64,000 nucleotides of DNA from Campylobacter concisus (GTDB lineage: Bacteria > Campylobacterota > Campylobacteria > Campylobacterales > Campylobacteraceae), in contig NZ_LVLC01000030.1 in assembly GCF_002092855.1 (NCBI RefSeq), positions 62,001 through 126,000 of the forward strand. Reading direction: 5' to 3'. Made by a program: the position numbers and the translations under genes. Position 1 is the first letter of the stretch. The number at the start of each line of letters is the position of its first letter. Below, one piece after another: positions 55,448 to 64,000 of this stretch. The notes below the pieces were generated by a model. The model ran no database searches. It had not been told where the DNA came from and worked only from the letters and a program-made list of their open reading frames with translations.

Positions 55448-56470
55448 ATGAATAGAAAACGCATCTACAACCCAAGTTCAAATGAAAATTTGACCGACAG
55501 AAGAGTCTTTAACGGCAACCCACACGGCATTTTAAATTTCACTAAGGCAAAATACGAGTGGGCGTTAAAGCTCTGGGACCTCATGGAGGCAAACACCTGG
55601 TTTCCAAAAGAGGTCGATACTACCGATGATGTGCGCGACTACGCCTACAACCTCACAGAGGCCGAAAAACGCATGTATGACCTAGTTTGGAGCCAGCTCA
55701 TCTCGATGGATAGCTTTCAGACAAACAACCTAGCTGACAACATCAACCCCTACATCACCGCACCAGAGATCAACGCCGTGCTAAGCCGCCAAGCCTACGA
55801 AGAGGCAAACCACAGCAAGTCTTACGCCGTTATGGTCGAGGCGATCTGCGACAACACCGACCTCATCTATGAGATGGAGAAGCACGACGACGTCTTACGC
55901 GAGAAAAATGACTACATCTCAAGTGTTTATGAGGAGCTTGCAGGCGAAGTGACTGACGAGAAGCTGCTTCTTGCGATGGTTGCCAACCAAATTTTAGAGG
56001 GCATCTATTTTTACAGCGGCTTTACAGCGATCTACGCTCTAGCTCGCGCTGGCAAGATGCTAGGCTCAGCTCAAATGATCCGCTTCATACAACGCGACGA
56101 GATCACGCACTTGCTTCTGTTTCAAAATATGATAAATTCAGTTCGCAAAGAAAGACCTGATCTTTTCACGCCTGAGACTGAGACAAAAATTTATGATATG
56201 TTTGAAAAAGCTGGAAATTTAGAGATCAAATGGGGCAAATACATCACCCAAAACCAAATAATGGGCTTTACTGATGATATCATTGAGCAATACATCCACT
56301 ATCTCATCGACCAACGTCTAGTTGCAATCGGTCTAAAACGCAAATACAATGTCGCTCACCCAATCAAATGGGTCGATGACTTTGCGAAATTTAACGACCA
56401 AAAGTCAAATTTCTTTGAAGCAAAGGTGACAAACTACAGCAAGGGAAGCATCAGCTTTGATGACTTTTAA
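55448..56470 (+). CDS. nrdB: ribonucleotide reductase class I beta subunit
   Basis: 340 residues. Diiron ligands Asp88, Glu119, His122, then Glu in LEGIYFYSGF and Glu-x-x-His in RDEITHLLLF; radical tyrosine Tyr126 in NHSKSYAV at the same spacing as in E. coli. Makes the tyrosyl radical for dNTP synthesis together with NrdA, encoded elsewhere. The 3' end overlaps the next gene by 14 bases. Confidence 0.96.
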   Translation: MNRKRIYNPSSNENLTDRRVFNGNPHGILNFTKAKYEWALKLWDLMEANTWFPKEVDTTDDVRDYAYNLTEAEKRMYDLVWSQLISMDSFQTNNLADNINPYITAPEINAVLSRQAYEEANHSKSYAVMVEAICDNTDLIYEMEKHDDVLREKNDYISSVYEELAGEVTDEKLLLAMVANQILEGIYFYSGFTAIYALARAGKMLGSAQMIRFIQRDEITHLLLFQNMINSVRKERPDLFTPETETKIYDMFEKAGNLEIKWGKYITQNQIMGFTDDIIEQYIHYLIDQRLVAIGLKRKYNVAHPIKWVDDFAKFNDQKSNFFEAKVTNYSKGSISFDDF

Positions 56471-56948
56471 AAATGGAATTTTAGCCCTTGTCTGCGTACT
56501 TTTTGTGGGGTGTGCGAGTAGCAATCAAAGAATAATTGATCAAGCAAATAAAAATAATCTCGAAAATTTCTACGCCTACAAGCTTGTCAAGATAAAAGAG
56601 ACAAGCCAAGCGGAAATCTATCAAGAGATGCCAAATGGCGAACTTGCACCAAGTTTTGCACCGCTAGGATCTGTGCTAGGAAATGACGTGATGCTTGGCA
56701 TAAACAAACAGTGCGGTTTTGAGGCAAAAGACCTAAAAGAAGTAAGAGTGGTCTCACATGATGAGGCTAGGGGTCTTGGCTTTGAGGTCTGGGTTTTTAA
56801 TGATCCGCTCTCCCAGCGCGATGATAAAATCACAGCTATAAGCGTTATTTTAAAAGCCACACCAAACATCGGTGGCACGGATATAAACTGCAAAATTCCA
56901 AAAGACTGCCACGACGAAAAACCTATGACATTTGTATTTGGAAAATAA
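56457..56948 (+). CDS. lipoprotein of unknown function
   Basis: 163 residues; signal MTFKNGILALVCVLFVGC with lipobox LFVGC (Cys19). The mature part contains four more cysteines, possibly paired, in two halves (INKQCGFEAKDLKEVRVV and DINCKIPKDCHDEKP). No family recognised. It overlaps the nrdB end by 14 bases and is followed at once by the nitrilase gene, so it is part of that operon. Confidence 0.7.
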   Translation: MMTFKNGILALVCVLFVGCASSNQRIIDQANKNNLENFYAYKLVKIKETSQAEIYQEMPNGELAPSFAPLGSVLGNDVMLGINKQCGFEAKDLKEVRVVSHDEARGLGFEVWVFNDPLSQRDDKITAISVILKATPNIGGTDINCKIPKDCHDEKPMTFVFGK

Positions 56949-57716
56949 ATGAGCGAAAATTTAAACCTAATAAGCCTAACTTTAAAGGCAAAAAATGCAA
57001 CAGATCGCCTAGAGGAGCTTGCAAATTTAGTTGAGGCTGTACCTGAAAACTCACTCATTCTTGCAAGCGAGCTTTGCATCAGTGGATATGACTTTGACGG
57101 CTTTTTTGCTGGGGCGGACAAAGCGATGCTTGGTGGCATGATAGGTAGCTTTGATGCGATGTTACTTGAACGCTTACAAGAGGCGCTTAGCCCAGATAAA
57201 TTTCTTGGTTTTACGCACCTTACTAGCCTAAACAAAAGCGCAGGGCTCGCTCAAATTTCAAATCTAAATCCACACCAACCAAAAATTTATAACGAATTTT
57301 TGCTTCTTAACTCAAATAATGTCTTTCATTCACAATTTAAAGCCGAACTTTTTCGGCCAAATTTAGAGCACGAAATTTTTGCTGCCGGCGATGTGAGCGA
57401 GATAAATGCCTTTGATTTTAGAGGGCTAAAACTTGGCGTACTAATATGCTTTGAACTACGTGATAGCACACTTTGGGCAAAGCTAAAAGGATGTGACATC
57501 ATCATGGTACCAGCCATGTGGGGTAAGGCAAGAGAGGATGCTTATCTTAGTCTTTGCAAGGCTCTAGCTATCGCAAACAACTGCTACGTCATGATCTCAA
57601 GCTCTCTTGCATTAGAAGTTGCTGGAGTATTTTTACCAAATGGCACGCTTGTTAAAGAGACGATATTTGATGCAAATTTAATAAAAGAGATCAAGACGAA
57701 TTTAGGAATTTTATAA
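56949..57716 (+). CDS. carbon-nitrogen hydrolase (nitrilase superfamily)
   Basis: 255 residues. Catalytic triad Glu41 (LILASELCISGYD), Lys131 (HSQFKAELF) and Cys167 (LGVLICFELRDS) in correct spacing. Substrate not readable; an amidase or omega-amidase role is possible. Directly follows the lipoprotein gene with no gap. Confidence 0.9.
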   Translation: MSENLNLISLTLKAKNATDRLEELANLVEAVPENSLILASELCISGYDFDGFFAGADKAMLGGMIGSFDAMLLERLQEALSPDKFLGFTHLTSLNKSAGLAQISNLNPHQPKIYNEFLLLNSNNVFHSQFKAELFRPNLEHEIFAAGDVSEINAFDFRGLKLGVLICFELRDSTLWAKLKGCDIIMVPAMWGKAREDAYLSLCKALAIANNCYVMISSSLALEVAGVFLPNGTLVKETIFDANLIKEIKTNLGIL

Positions 57717-57776
57717 ATTTTAAGATAAGTTTTAAATCGTATAATAACGATTTAATTTTTATTTAGGATATAAATT

Positions 57777-58409
57777 TTGACTCAACTAGAAGCGATAAAA
57801 TGCCAAAATTTAGCTAGCGATATAGCCGATGAGATCACGCTAAGCCCACTTTTGTTCGATGCGATAGCTACCACTGAGCGTGAAATTTTTGTACCAATTA
57901 CTGCACATGCTTATAAACTTGACGCGCAGCCCATACTGGGCAATCAATGGATCAGCTCACCGCTAACTGTGGCAAAGATGACAATGGCACTAGAGTGCGA
58001 AAATATGGACAATATCCTAGAGATAGGCTGTGGAAGTGGCTATCAAGCAGCTATTTTAAGCAAACTTGCACATAGAATTTTTAGTGTCGAGCGTATAGAA
58101 AAGCTAGCCATGGAGGCGAAAAAACGCTTCGAGGCACTAAAAATAAAAAACGTACATGTAAGGTATGACGATGGCAACAACGGCTGGCGAAGCTACGCAC
58201 CATTTGATCGTATCTTGCTCTCGGCAGCTGCTGATGAGATCTCGCCAAATTTATTTAAGCAGCTTAAAAATGGTGGAATTTTAGTAGCTCCAATGAAAAA
58301 AGATGGCAAGCAATTTATCGCTAAATTTAAAAAAGATAAAGATGAAAATTTAGAAAAAGAGTACTTAGATGAGTGCCTTTTTGTGCCACTTCTTGAAGGT
58401 AGAGAGTAG
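57777..58409 (+). CDS. pcm: protein-L-isoaspartate O-methyltransferase
   Basis: 210 residues from a TTG start (MTQLEAIKCQNLASDIADEI) with AGGA 10 bases upstream. SAM-binding motif NILEIGCGSGYQAAILSKL near residues 79-97, then FSVERIEKLA and VRYDDGNNGW. Repairs isoaspartyl residues in damaged proteins. TTG start is rare but no other candidate is near. Confidence 0.93.
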   Translation: MTQLEAIKCQNLASDIADEITLSPLLFDAIATTEREIFVPITAHAYKLDAQPILGNQWISSPLTVAKMTMALECENMDNILEIGCGSGYQAAILSKLAHRIFSVERIEKLAMEAKKRFEALKIKNVHVRYDDGNNGWRSYAPFDRILLSAAADEISPNLFKQLKNGGILVAPMKKDGKQFIAKFKKDKDENLEKEYLDECLFVPLLEGRE

Positions 58410-58418
58410 CCCAAAATA

Positions 58419-58440
58419 AGGCAAAGCCTAAGCCTTGCCT
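58419..58440 (-). terminator. terminator after the outer-membrane protein gene
   Basis: AGGCAA (58419-58424) pairs with TTGCCT (58435-58440), with inner pairing possible. On the minus strand TTATTTT follows. It lies between convergent pcm and the outer-membrane protein gene. Confidence 0.6.
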
Positions 58441-58445
58441 AAAGG

Positions 58446-59030
58446 TTAGAATTTATAAGTATAGCCTGTATAAATTCCTATAGTTGTATCTCTTAGCTGA
58501 GCTCCGCTATTTTTCTTATAAAAAGTCTTATCAGCTTTTAAGCCAAATTCGATCGCGTTTTGCTCATCAAATGAATAGATTCCGCCCGCTTTTGCGCCAA
58601 CTAGCAAGCCTTTGAAATTTTTCTTACTTGTTTCGTTATTAAATCTCTCTCTAACGCTTAAGTAGCCAAGACCTGTGTATCCGCCAAGAACGGCTTTAAA
58701 ATTTTCAGTGATGCTTGGCGTATAATCAACACCACCTAAAAATTTATGCTTACTCCATTTTGCATCTGATTCACCAGCATTTTTCCTAGCTTTAAAGTCA
58801 TAATAATAACCACCATAAGCTCTATAGCTGTCAAAGTCATAACCGCCATAAAAGCCAAGGCCGTAGTGACCTTTTTTGAAGTTATTTTTCTCACTACTTG
58901 CTATGTTTTTTGTTTTGATTTTTGAGTTAAACGAATAATCACCTTCACCACCAACAAATGCACCTTGAGCTAGTGCAGCTGAGCTTACCAAAGCTAAAAT
59001 CAAGCTTGATTTTACAAGTAAATTTTTCAT
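58446..59030 (-). CDS. small outer-membrane beta-barrel protein
   Basis: 194 residues, signal peptide MKNLLVKSSLILALVSSAALA-QG. The mature chain alternates in beta-strand fashion (HYGLGFYGGYDFDSYRAYGGYYYDFKAR; TTIGIYTGYTYKF) and ends in Phe, the outer-membrane insertion signal. Size suggests eight strands, like OmpW or attachment/invasion proteins. Function unknown. Confidence 0.82.
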   Translation of the reverse strand: MKNLLVKSSLILALVSSAALAQGAFVGGEGDYSFNSKIKTKNIASSEKNNFKKGHYGLGFYGGYDFDSYRAYGGYYYDFKARKNAGESDAKWSKHKFLGGVDYTPSITENFKAVLGGYTGLGYLSVRERFNNETSKKNFKGLLVGAKAGGIYSFDEQNAIEFGLKADKTFYKKNSGAQLRDTTIGIYTGYTYKF

Positions 59031-59183
59031 ACCTCTCCTTTAAAAAATTTCTGAGATTTTACATCTAAGCTTTTAATCTATATAAAATTTAAATTTAATA
59101 AGAAATTTTATACCAAGTGCCAATTTATTACTAATAGTAAATGTAGTAAGTGTGAGTATTATTAAGAAGATAAGAGCAGAAAT

Positions 59184-59243
59184 ACTTAAATTTGGCACAG
59201 CTCTAGGGCAAATCCTAAGCCCACAGCCATGCCAAATTTATTA
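59184..59243. repeat. long imperfect hairpin downstream of the TonB receptor gene
   Basis: TTAAATTTGGCACAGCTCTAGGGC faces GCCCACAGCCATGCCAAATTTATTAA across a nine-base loop: about 20 paired bases with small bulges. It may be the terminator of the receptor gene or a remnant of a small mobile repeat. Confidence 0.45.
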
Positions 59244-59252
59244 AGTTAAGCC

Positions 59253-60863
59253 CTAAAAATACACCTTAAATTTCGCTCAAAAGCTTCTGCCCGGCTCATA
59301 AAGCCTCGTGCCGTTTGGGATAGTCTCGTAGCCTGCGATACCGCCGCCGTATAGTAAGGCATCGGTATTAAATACGTTTGATGACATGCCCATAGGACTA
59401 TATTTTATCATTATGTAATCATCCATCTTCGAGACAAAGAAATTCGCGTTTAGCTCGTAATTTTTATCTTTTAGCACGGTGCCAAAGTCAAGCTGAGTGT
59501 TTCTTTCTTTATTTAGCTTGAGATTATCGTCTTTATTCGTTTCCCAGTGATCCGGTAACCTTTGCGCGTGACCTAGTCCTGCGTAGAGCGTTAAATTTTG
59601 CAGATATTTTTCGTATCTAAAAAAGCCTGAGAATAAATTTTCGCTCCTACTTTTATGCGTTAGTAATTGCTTTCTCTCGCCGACGTCTAGCCTAAGTCCG
59701 CCAAAAAGCCCGTAGTCGTTTTCAAGGACGTATTCGTTTTGAGTATATATCGTTTTATACGTTACCTTGCGCTCTTTTACGTGCGGCTTTGATAGGGCGG
59801 CGTCCATGTCGGCTTTAGATACGCCGGCTCCGCCCGTTCCGGCGCCTCGCCATTTAAAGGAGTCTTGCGAATAACCGGCGCCAATGAAGCTGGTTAGATT
59901 ATCGAAATTTAACTCGCCTTCTAGCTTAAAGCCGTACATATCGCGTATCGGGTGACTGATGCTATATCCCTTGCCGCGCCCCGTGCCCGGCACCACCGGA
60001 CGCATGGTGAAGTTGTCCATTATGTGATCGATTTGATGATAGTACGAGCTTAGCCTGATCTTGTGCTCGCCGACGTCTTGTTCGAATTTTAGTCCAAAAG
60101 ATTTACGGTCAAACTGCACGCCGTCCCTCATCCTATCGGCATAAGCCGCTTCTCCATTACCCAGATCCGCGCTTAGCTGCAAGGCGGTAGTATCCGTGGG
60201 CGTTAGCGTACCTACGAGCGAGACGCTGTTGCGTTTATAGTGCGTATGCATTTTCTGTCCGTCGCCGCTTTTATAATCGCCGCTCTGGTAGTGCCCGCCG
60301 GAAATTTCTAAGCTTCCCAACTCGTTGCCCGCCGCTACGTCCGCGGCAGTTTCAAATCTTCTAAAACTACCGCCAAGCACGCTTACGTTTCCTCCGAAGC
60401 TCGGTTTTGATAGCCTTGCTATCTCTCTATCGAAAAATATACCGCCGCTAATGAGCGCGCCGTATCTGACATCTTGCGGGCCTTTTACGATGCGAACCGA
60501 ACTATAATTTTGCGCCGAGATGTAAGTGATGGGCGTATCCATTCGCATACCGCAACCACCGTTTAGCGTGCTACCGTCGATTAGCACCGGCAGCCTAGCC
60601 GCCGTCTGTGAGCGGTAATAAACCTCGCTGCCGCCTCCGCCCTTGCGCTCCATCGTAAAGCCGCTCAAATTTAAAAGCGATTTAGCGATGTCGCCGTTTT
60701 CTAGTATCGCGCCTTTGCCCACTATTTGAGCCTTTGTCGGTTCGTCAAGAACGGACTTTTGTATCTTTGCGGAAACGGTAACCGGAGCCAAGTCTATCGT
60801 TTCCTCAGCACCAAGCATTAAATTTGACACTAAAGCAAATGCTAAAACGTAAGAAATTTTCAT
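59253..60863 (-). pseudogene. decayed OprC-like TonB-dependent copper receptor
   Basis: Start at 60863 (MKISYVLAFALVSNLMLGA-EE), giving a signal peptide; an earlier in-frame ATG at 60923 is not needed. The plug has TIDLAPVTVSAK and the OprC-type copper site GGCGMRMD (Cys104, Met106, Met108), then SVRIVKGPQDVRYG. The reading frame stops at TGA 59277-59279 after EPGRSF (528 residues). If that codon were TGG the frame would go on W-AKFKVYF to a stop at 59253-59255, a perfect barrel terminus with final Phe. The barrel also lacks roughly 100 residues usual for the family between GGGIAGYE and TIPNGTRLYEPG. Higher GC and different codon use than its neighbours suggest acquisition. Confidence 0.7.
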
Positions 60864-60957
60864 GTTTAGTCCTATGAAATTAATATTTAAAATTAAAATT
60901 AAAGCAAAAATGAACTTAAACAAAATATTTATATAACATTAATTTTACAATACAGAA

Positions 60958-60970
60958 ATTTGAGTCAAAT
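60958..60970. promoter_or_regulatory. 13-base palindrome upstream of the TonB receptor
   Basis: ATTTGAGTCAAAT is a perfect palindrome about 95 bases before the receptor start. It could be an operator; no matching regulator is known to me. Confidence 0.3.
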
Positions 60971-61026
60971 AGTATTATTTTAGTTGGACTGCATTAAATA
61001 TATAAAGAAACGATTTTGGTAAATTA

Positions 61027-61047
61027 AAACCGAAGCGATCTCGGTTT
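61027..61047 (-). terminator. terminator after recJ
   Basis: AAACCGA (61027-61033) pairs with TCGGTTT (61041-61047); on the minus strand TTTTAATTT follows. ATCTCGGTTT (61038-61047) can alternatively pair with AAACCGAGAT (61068-61077), so two exclusive folds exist. Confidence 0.55.
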
Positions 61048-61083
61048 CATTAAAATTTTAGCATTATAAAACCGAGATAAAAT

Positions 61084-62658
61084 TTATAAAATCTCTTTTA
61101 TGAGTAGCTGCGGGGTAACAAGTCCGCGGAATGAATTTTTTGATATACAAAAGATAATATCTATCATCTCGCCAACTCTAGCGTGTTTTGTAAAGTTAAA
61201 AAATAGAGCCTCAAGTGTTTTATTATCCTTTTGCAAGATGAGCTTTAGGTGGTTTTGATCCCTGCCTATAAGTCTTTCATTTTTAACAAGAGCATTTTTT
61301 ATCTTAAAGACTGGGCGTGGATTTTTCTGTCCGTATGGCTCATAAAATTCTAAAATTTCAAGCAGTTCAAAGTCTATCTCGCTTGGTATTATGTCACCAA
61401 GTAGCTCGTCCGAGCTTTTGCAATCTTGCATATTTAGGCATGAGCAGCTTTTATTTATCGCTTCTTTAAATTTCACCAAATTTTCAGGCACAAGCGTAAG
61501 TCCAGCCGCTCCTTTGTGACCGCCGTAGCTTGTTAGCAGATCTTCGTGGCTTGCTATAAGAGATAAGATATCAAGCTTACCAATGCTTCTAGCACTACCT
61601 TTTGCACGGCCTTTATCGATACTAAAGACGATAGCTGGCTTTGCAAAGTGCTTTGCTAGGCGGCTAGCTACGATACCTATCACGCCCTCGTGCCACTGCT
61701 CACCCCAAGTGATGATGACTTCATCGTCTTCTTTTACGTCCTTTAGCGAGCACTCAAAGAGTTGGCGCTCCTCCTCTTTTCTGGAGTTGTTAAATTCAAT
61801 GATCGTATCAAGGTAGTTGTAAGCCTCTTCGATGCTCTTTGCGCGTAAAAAGTTAAATGAATTCATCGCATCGTCCATGCGTCCGGCTGAGTTTATAAGT
61901 GGAGCTATAAGAAAGCTAATATCATCGCACTCAAATTTTTCCTTACCATAAAACTCTTTTATAGCGTGAAATGCGGAACGCTTAGACGCATTTAGCTTAC
62001 AAATGCCAAGGCGAACAAGCATTCTATTCATATCTCTTAGCTCCATCATGTCAGCGATTATCGCGATAGCTAAAAGCTCTAGAAATTTGCTCATATCGTA
62101 ATTTAGTCCAAAAACATCCTTTAACGCTCCAACCAAATACCAAGCGACCTCAGCGCCACAAATTTCGATATTTGGGAAGTTGCAGTCTTCTTGTTTTGGG
62201 TTAATGATCGCATAAGCTTCTGGGAGAACAGCTGGAGGCATGTGATGATCAGTAATGATAAGATCGATGCCTTTTTCTTTACAGATAATGGCCGCATCGT
62301 TTGCAGAGATGCCGTTATCAACGGTGATAATCAGGCTTACATCGGCTGAGAGTTCGTCTATTATCTCAGGATTTAGCCCATATCCATCTTTAAATCTATT
62401 TGGAATTTTTACTAGGTAGTCTTTCACGCCAAGATCATCAAAAAACTCAGCCAAAATTACGCTCGAAACAACACCATCAACATCATAATCGCCCACAATG
62501 GCTATGCGCTCGTTTTTCTCGATCGCTTCTTTTATGCGATTAGCGCCTTTATAGATATCTTTTAAGGCACTTGGTGTCGGAATTTCACTAATTTTTTTAT
62601 GTATGTCGTTACAAAATCTATGCGCTAGTAAATTCCTTATATCCTCTTTATTTAGCAT
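61084..62658 (-). CDS. recJ: single-stranded-DNA exonuclease RecJ
   Basis: 524 residues from the ATG at 62658 (MLNKEDIRNLLAHRF); a TTG 33 bases earlier is less likely. DHH-phosphoesterase motifs: VGDYDVDGVVSS (motif I), ITVDNGIS, IITDHHMPP (DHH), LIAPLINSAGRMD, and DHHA1 motif YGGHKGAAGLTL. 5'-3' exonuclease in repair and recombination. The ribosome site is weak. Confidence 0.95.
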   Translation of the reverse strand: MLNKEDIRNLLAHRFCNDIHKKISEIPTPSALKDIYKGANRIKEAIEKNERIAIVGDYDVDGVVSSVILAEFFDDLGVKDYLVKIPNRFKDGYGLNPEIIDELSADVSLIITVDNGISANDAAIICKEKGIDLIITDHHMPPAVLPEAYAIINPKQEDCNFPNIEICGAEVAWYLVGALKDVFGLNYDMSKFLELLAIAIIADMMELRDMNRMLVRLGICKLNASKRSAFHAIKEFYGKEKFECDDISFLIAPLINSAGRMDDAMNSFNFLRAKSIEEAYNYLDTIIEFNNSRKEEERQLFECSLKDVKEDDEVIITWGEQWHEGVIGIVASRLAKHFAKPAIVFSIDKGRAKGSARSIGKLDILSLIASHEDLLTSYGGHKGAAGLTLVPENLVKFKEAINKSCSCLNMQDCKSSDELLGDIIPSEIDFELLEILEFYEPYGQKNPRPVFKIKNALVKNERLIGRDQNHLKLILQKDNKTLEALFFNFTKHARVGEMIDIIFCISKNSFRGLVTPQLLIKEIL

Positions 62659-63010
62659 GGTTTTGGCAAGAATTTTTAAAGAACTTACCAACTTTATTTA
62701 ATGCCACTTGTTCACTTAAATTTACACCCATATTGCCAAAAATTTGGCTATAAAAATACTTCTTTTTCATCGCAATCTTTCGTCTTTATTTTGAATGCTT
62801 GGATTATATCTTTTTGAAATTTAATTTCTTATAATTTTAAATGAAAGTAAGATTTTAGGGCTCATAGCAAGCTTAAAAGCTTTGTTAAATTGATAGTCTT
62901 TACAAATTTAACGCGCCAAAAATAGTAAGCATTAGCAAAAATTTATACAATTAAATTTATAAATTTTTAAATAGTTTATACCATAAAGTTTAAACCATTT
63001 TTGTAAAAAT
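62659..63010. other. AT-rich gap between recJ and the oxidoreductase gene
   Basis: About 350 bases without a supported gene. The sequence is very AT-rich and may contain the recJ promoter. It contrasts with the GC-richer oxidoreductase gene next to it. Confidence 0.5.
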
Positions 63011-63562
63011 TTACTCCAAATTTCTCAAGAACTCCGCGTATTCTCTAGCGTCGCGCTCCAAATCGTCCTGGCTTGATACGTAGTCCACGCCCGGAGTCTC
63101 CTCGGCGCCGTAAAATGCAAAAAAGTCGCGGTAATCGGCGTGAAAATAGTATTTAAACGCAAGCTCAAACGGCGTAAGAACCTCGCGCAAGCTAAAATGA
63201 TAGCGTCCTTGCGGGCAGTAGTCGCTCTTTTTGATGCCTGCGGTCACGGCTAGCGCCACCTTGCGCCCTGCTATACCATCCGAGCCGCGTCCGTAGGCAA
63301 AACCATGCGTCATCACCGCGTCGATCCATGATTTTAAAATCGGAGGGCAGGAGAAGTTGTGAAGCGGAAATTGCAAAACGAGGGCGTCGTGGGCTCTGAT
63401 GAGCTCTTGCTCACGCGCGGTGTCTATGTTGCCGTCCGCGTAAACCTGCGTCAAATCATGAACGCTAAAGCGCTGCGGCTCTTTGAGAGCCTCTTGTAGC
63501 AGGCGTTTGTTTATGACCGAGTTTTGGATATCAGGGTGTGCTAAGATGATTAGAGTTTTCAT
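63011..63562 (-). CDS. flavodoxin-fold NAD(P)H oxidoreductase (quinone reductase-like)
   Basis: 183 residues. KTLIILAHPDIQNSVINKRLLQ is the flavin phosphate loop of the KefF/NQO1/MdaB type family, followed by DALVLQFPLHNFSCPPILKSWIDAVMTHGFAYG and GRKVALAVTAG. Reduces quinones or nitro compounds with NAD(P)H. GC content and codon choice are visibly higher than in recJ and pyrG; I recall those genes adjacent in C. jejuni, so this may be an insertion. Confidence 0.88.
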   Translation of the reverse strand: MKTLIILAHPDIQNSVINKRLLQEALKEPQRFSVHDLTQVYADGNIDTAREQELIRAHDALVLQFPLHNFSCPPILKSWIDAVMTHGFAYGRGSDGIAGRKVALAVTAGIKKSDYCPQGRYHFSLREVLTPFELAFKYYFHADYRDFFAFYGAEETPGVDYVSSQDDLERDAREYAEFLRNLE

Positions 63563-63644
63563 TTTTGTCCTTAAAAATTTATGGCAAGTAGTGGGATTTA
63601 TTTGATAAATAATTTAATAAAAACAGCAAAATTTTAAAAGAATT

Positions 63645-63666
63645 TTTAGAGCCAGATGGCTCTAAA
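63645..63666 (-). terminator. terminator after pyrG
   Basis: TTTAGAGCC (63645-63653), loop AGAT, GGCTCTAAA (63658-63666), directly after the pyrG stop; on the minus strand AAAAATTCTTTT follows. Confidence 0.7.
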
Positions 63667-63667
63667 T

Positions 63668-64000
63668 TTAAGATTTAACGTTTTCTAAACTTGCCTTTAT
63701 AAAGCCTAATATCACAGGATTTGGCTTAGTTAGACGGCTAGTAAATTCAGGATGACACTGCACGCCCACAAACCACGGATGGCCTTTTAGCTCGATAGCC
63801 TCTATAAGTCCATCGCTCTCACCGCTTACCAAAAGACCATTTTTCTCAAAAATTTCTTTATATTTTGGATTTGCCTCGTAGCGGTGGCGGTGACGCTCTT
63901 TTACACTCTTTGCATTGCCATAAATTTCAGCTAGAAGTGTCTTTGGTTTTATCTCACAGTTATATGCTCCAAGCCTCATCGTGCCGCCAAGTGGGCTTGT
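63668..64000 (-). CDS. pyrG: CTP synthase PyrG, 3' part (cut by window edge)
   Basis: About 110 C-terminal residues are visible: [29 protein letters not shown], and [25 protein letters not shown], the end of the class I glutamine amidotransferase domain with its catalytic His and Glu (HPE). Makes CTP from UTP. The synthase domain lies beyond the window. Confidence 0.96.
   Translation of the reverse strand, partial: TSPLGGTMRLGAYNCEIKPKTLLAEIYGNAKSVKERHRHRYEANPKYKEIFEKNGLLVSGESDGLIEAIELKGHPWFVGVQCHPEFTSRLTKPNPVILGFIKASLENVKS

Noticed and set aside
60864-60923. Earlier ATG for the TonB receptor
   Set aside because: The second ATG gives a normal signal peptide and has an AGGA-type site before it.

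Overview
The window is a piece of chromosome from a Campylobacter-type epsilonproteobacterium. The evidence is AT-rich DNA, very tight gene packing, an S10-spc-alpha ribosomal cluster without rpmD, and gene strings I recall from Campylobacter jejuni: tkt-ispA-PDZ protein-ybaB-murE-nifU, and nrdB-frr-secG-canB-mscS. A nosZ gene with a Sec-type signal peptide, together with base composition, points to the C. concisus / C. curvus / C. showae group rather than C. jejuni. The species call is an inference. No rRNA, CRISPR array, insertion sequence or prophage was seen.

Layout. 1-1456 (minus): 5' part of nosZ and a small secreted protein before it. 1857-3820 (plus): moaC, a DUF493 protein and a helical hypothetical protein. 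3921-11540 (minus): uppP, tkt, then a compact run transcribed as nfu-like, helical protein, murE, panD, ybaB, PDZ protein, ispA. 11748-14785 (minus): a sulfonate/nitrate-type ABC importer headed by a small protein that resembles the H-cluster core of [FeFe]-hydrogenases. 14908-15909 (minus): an unknown protein behind a good sigma-28 promoter candidate. 16192-30149 (minus): 29 genes from rpsJ to rplQ, including secY, map, infA and rpoA. 30407-36004 (plus): a type IIG restriction-modification gene with a G9 tract at its 3' end, an ATPase, a secreted protein and rnhB. 36050-40829: tpx, two PLP enzymes of sulfur amino acid metabolism, a DIP1984-like protein and sodB. 41275-44103 (plus): a dctPQM TRAP transporter. 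44130-48951 (minus): canB, mscS, a 52-residue acidic protein and two overlapping diguanylate cyclases. 49122-52101 (plus): a BI-1 protein, a ThiD2-like protein, secG, a polysaccharide deacetylase and frr. 52570-53336: five tRNA genes with a tiny lipoprotein gene between them. 53440-58409 (plus): a kinase-like protein, a PepSY protein, nrdB, a lipoprotein, a nitrilase-family protein and pcm. 58446-64000 (minus): an outer-membrane protein, a decayed OprC-like TonB receptor, recJ, a flavodoxin-fold oxidoreductase and the 3' part of pyrG.

Most of the window is housekeeping. The points that deserve attention are the hydrogenase-like protein tied by 4-base overlaps to an ABC importer, the 3'-terminal poly-G switch in the restriction gene, the sigma-28 promoter on an unknown gene, the very acidic mini-protein beside MscS, the nonsense-interrupted and shortened TonB receptor, and paired palindromes upstream of dctP. 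Two genes too short for ordinary ORF lists (rpmJ and the 51-residue lipoprotein) were found by reading the sequence. All family assignments come from reading motifs by eye. No database search was run.
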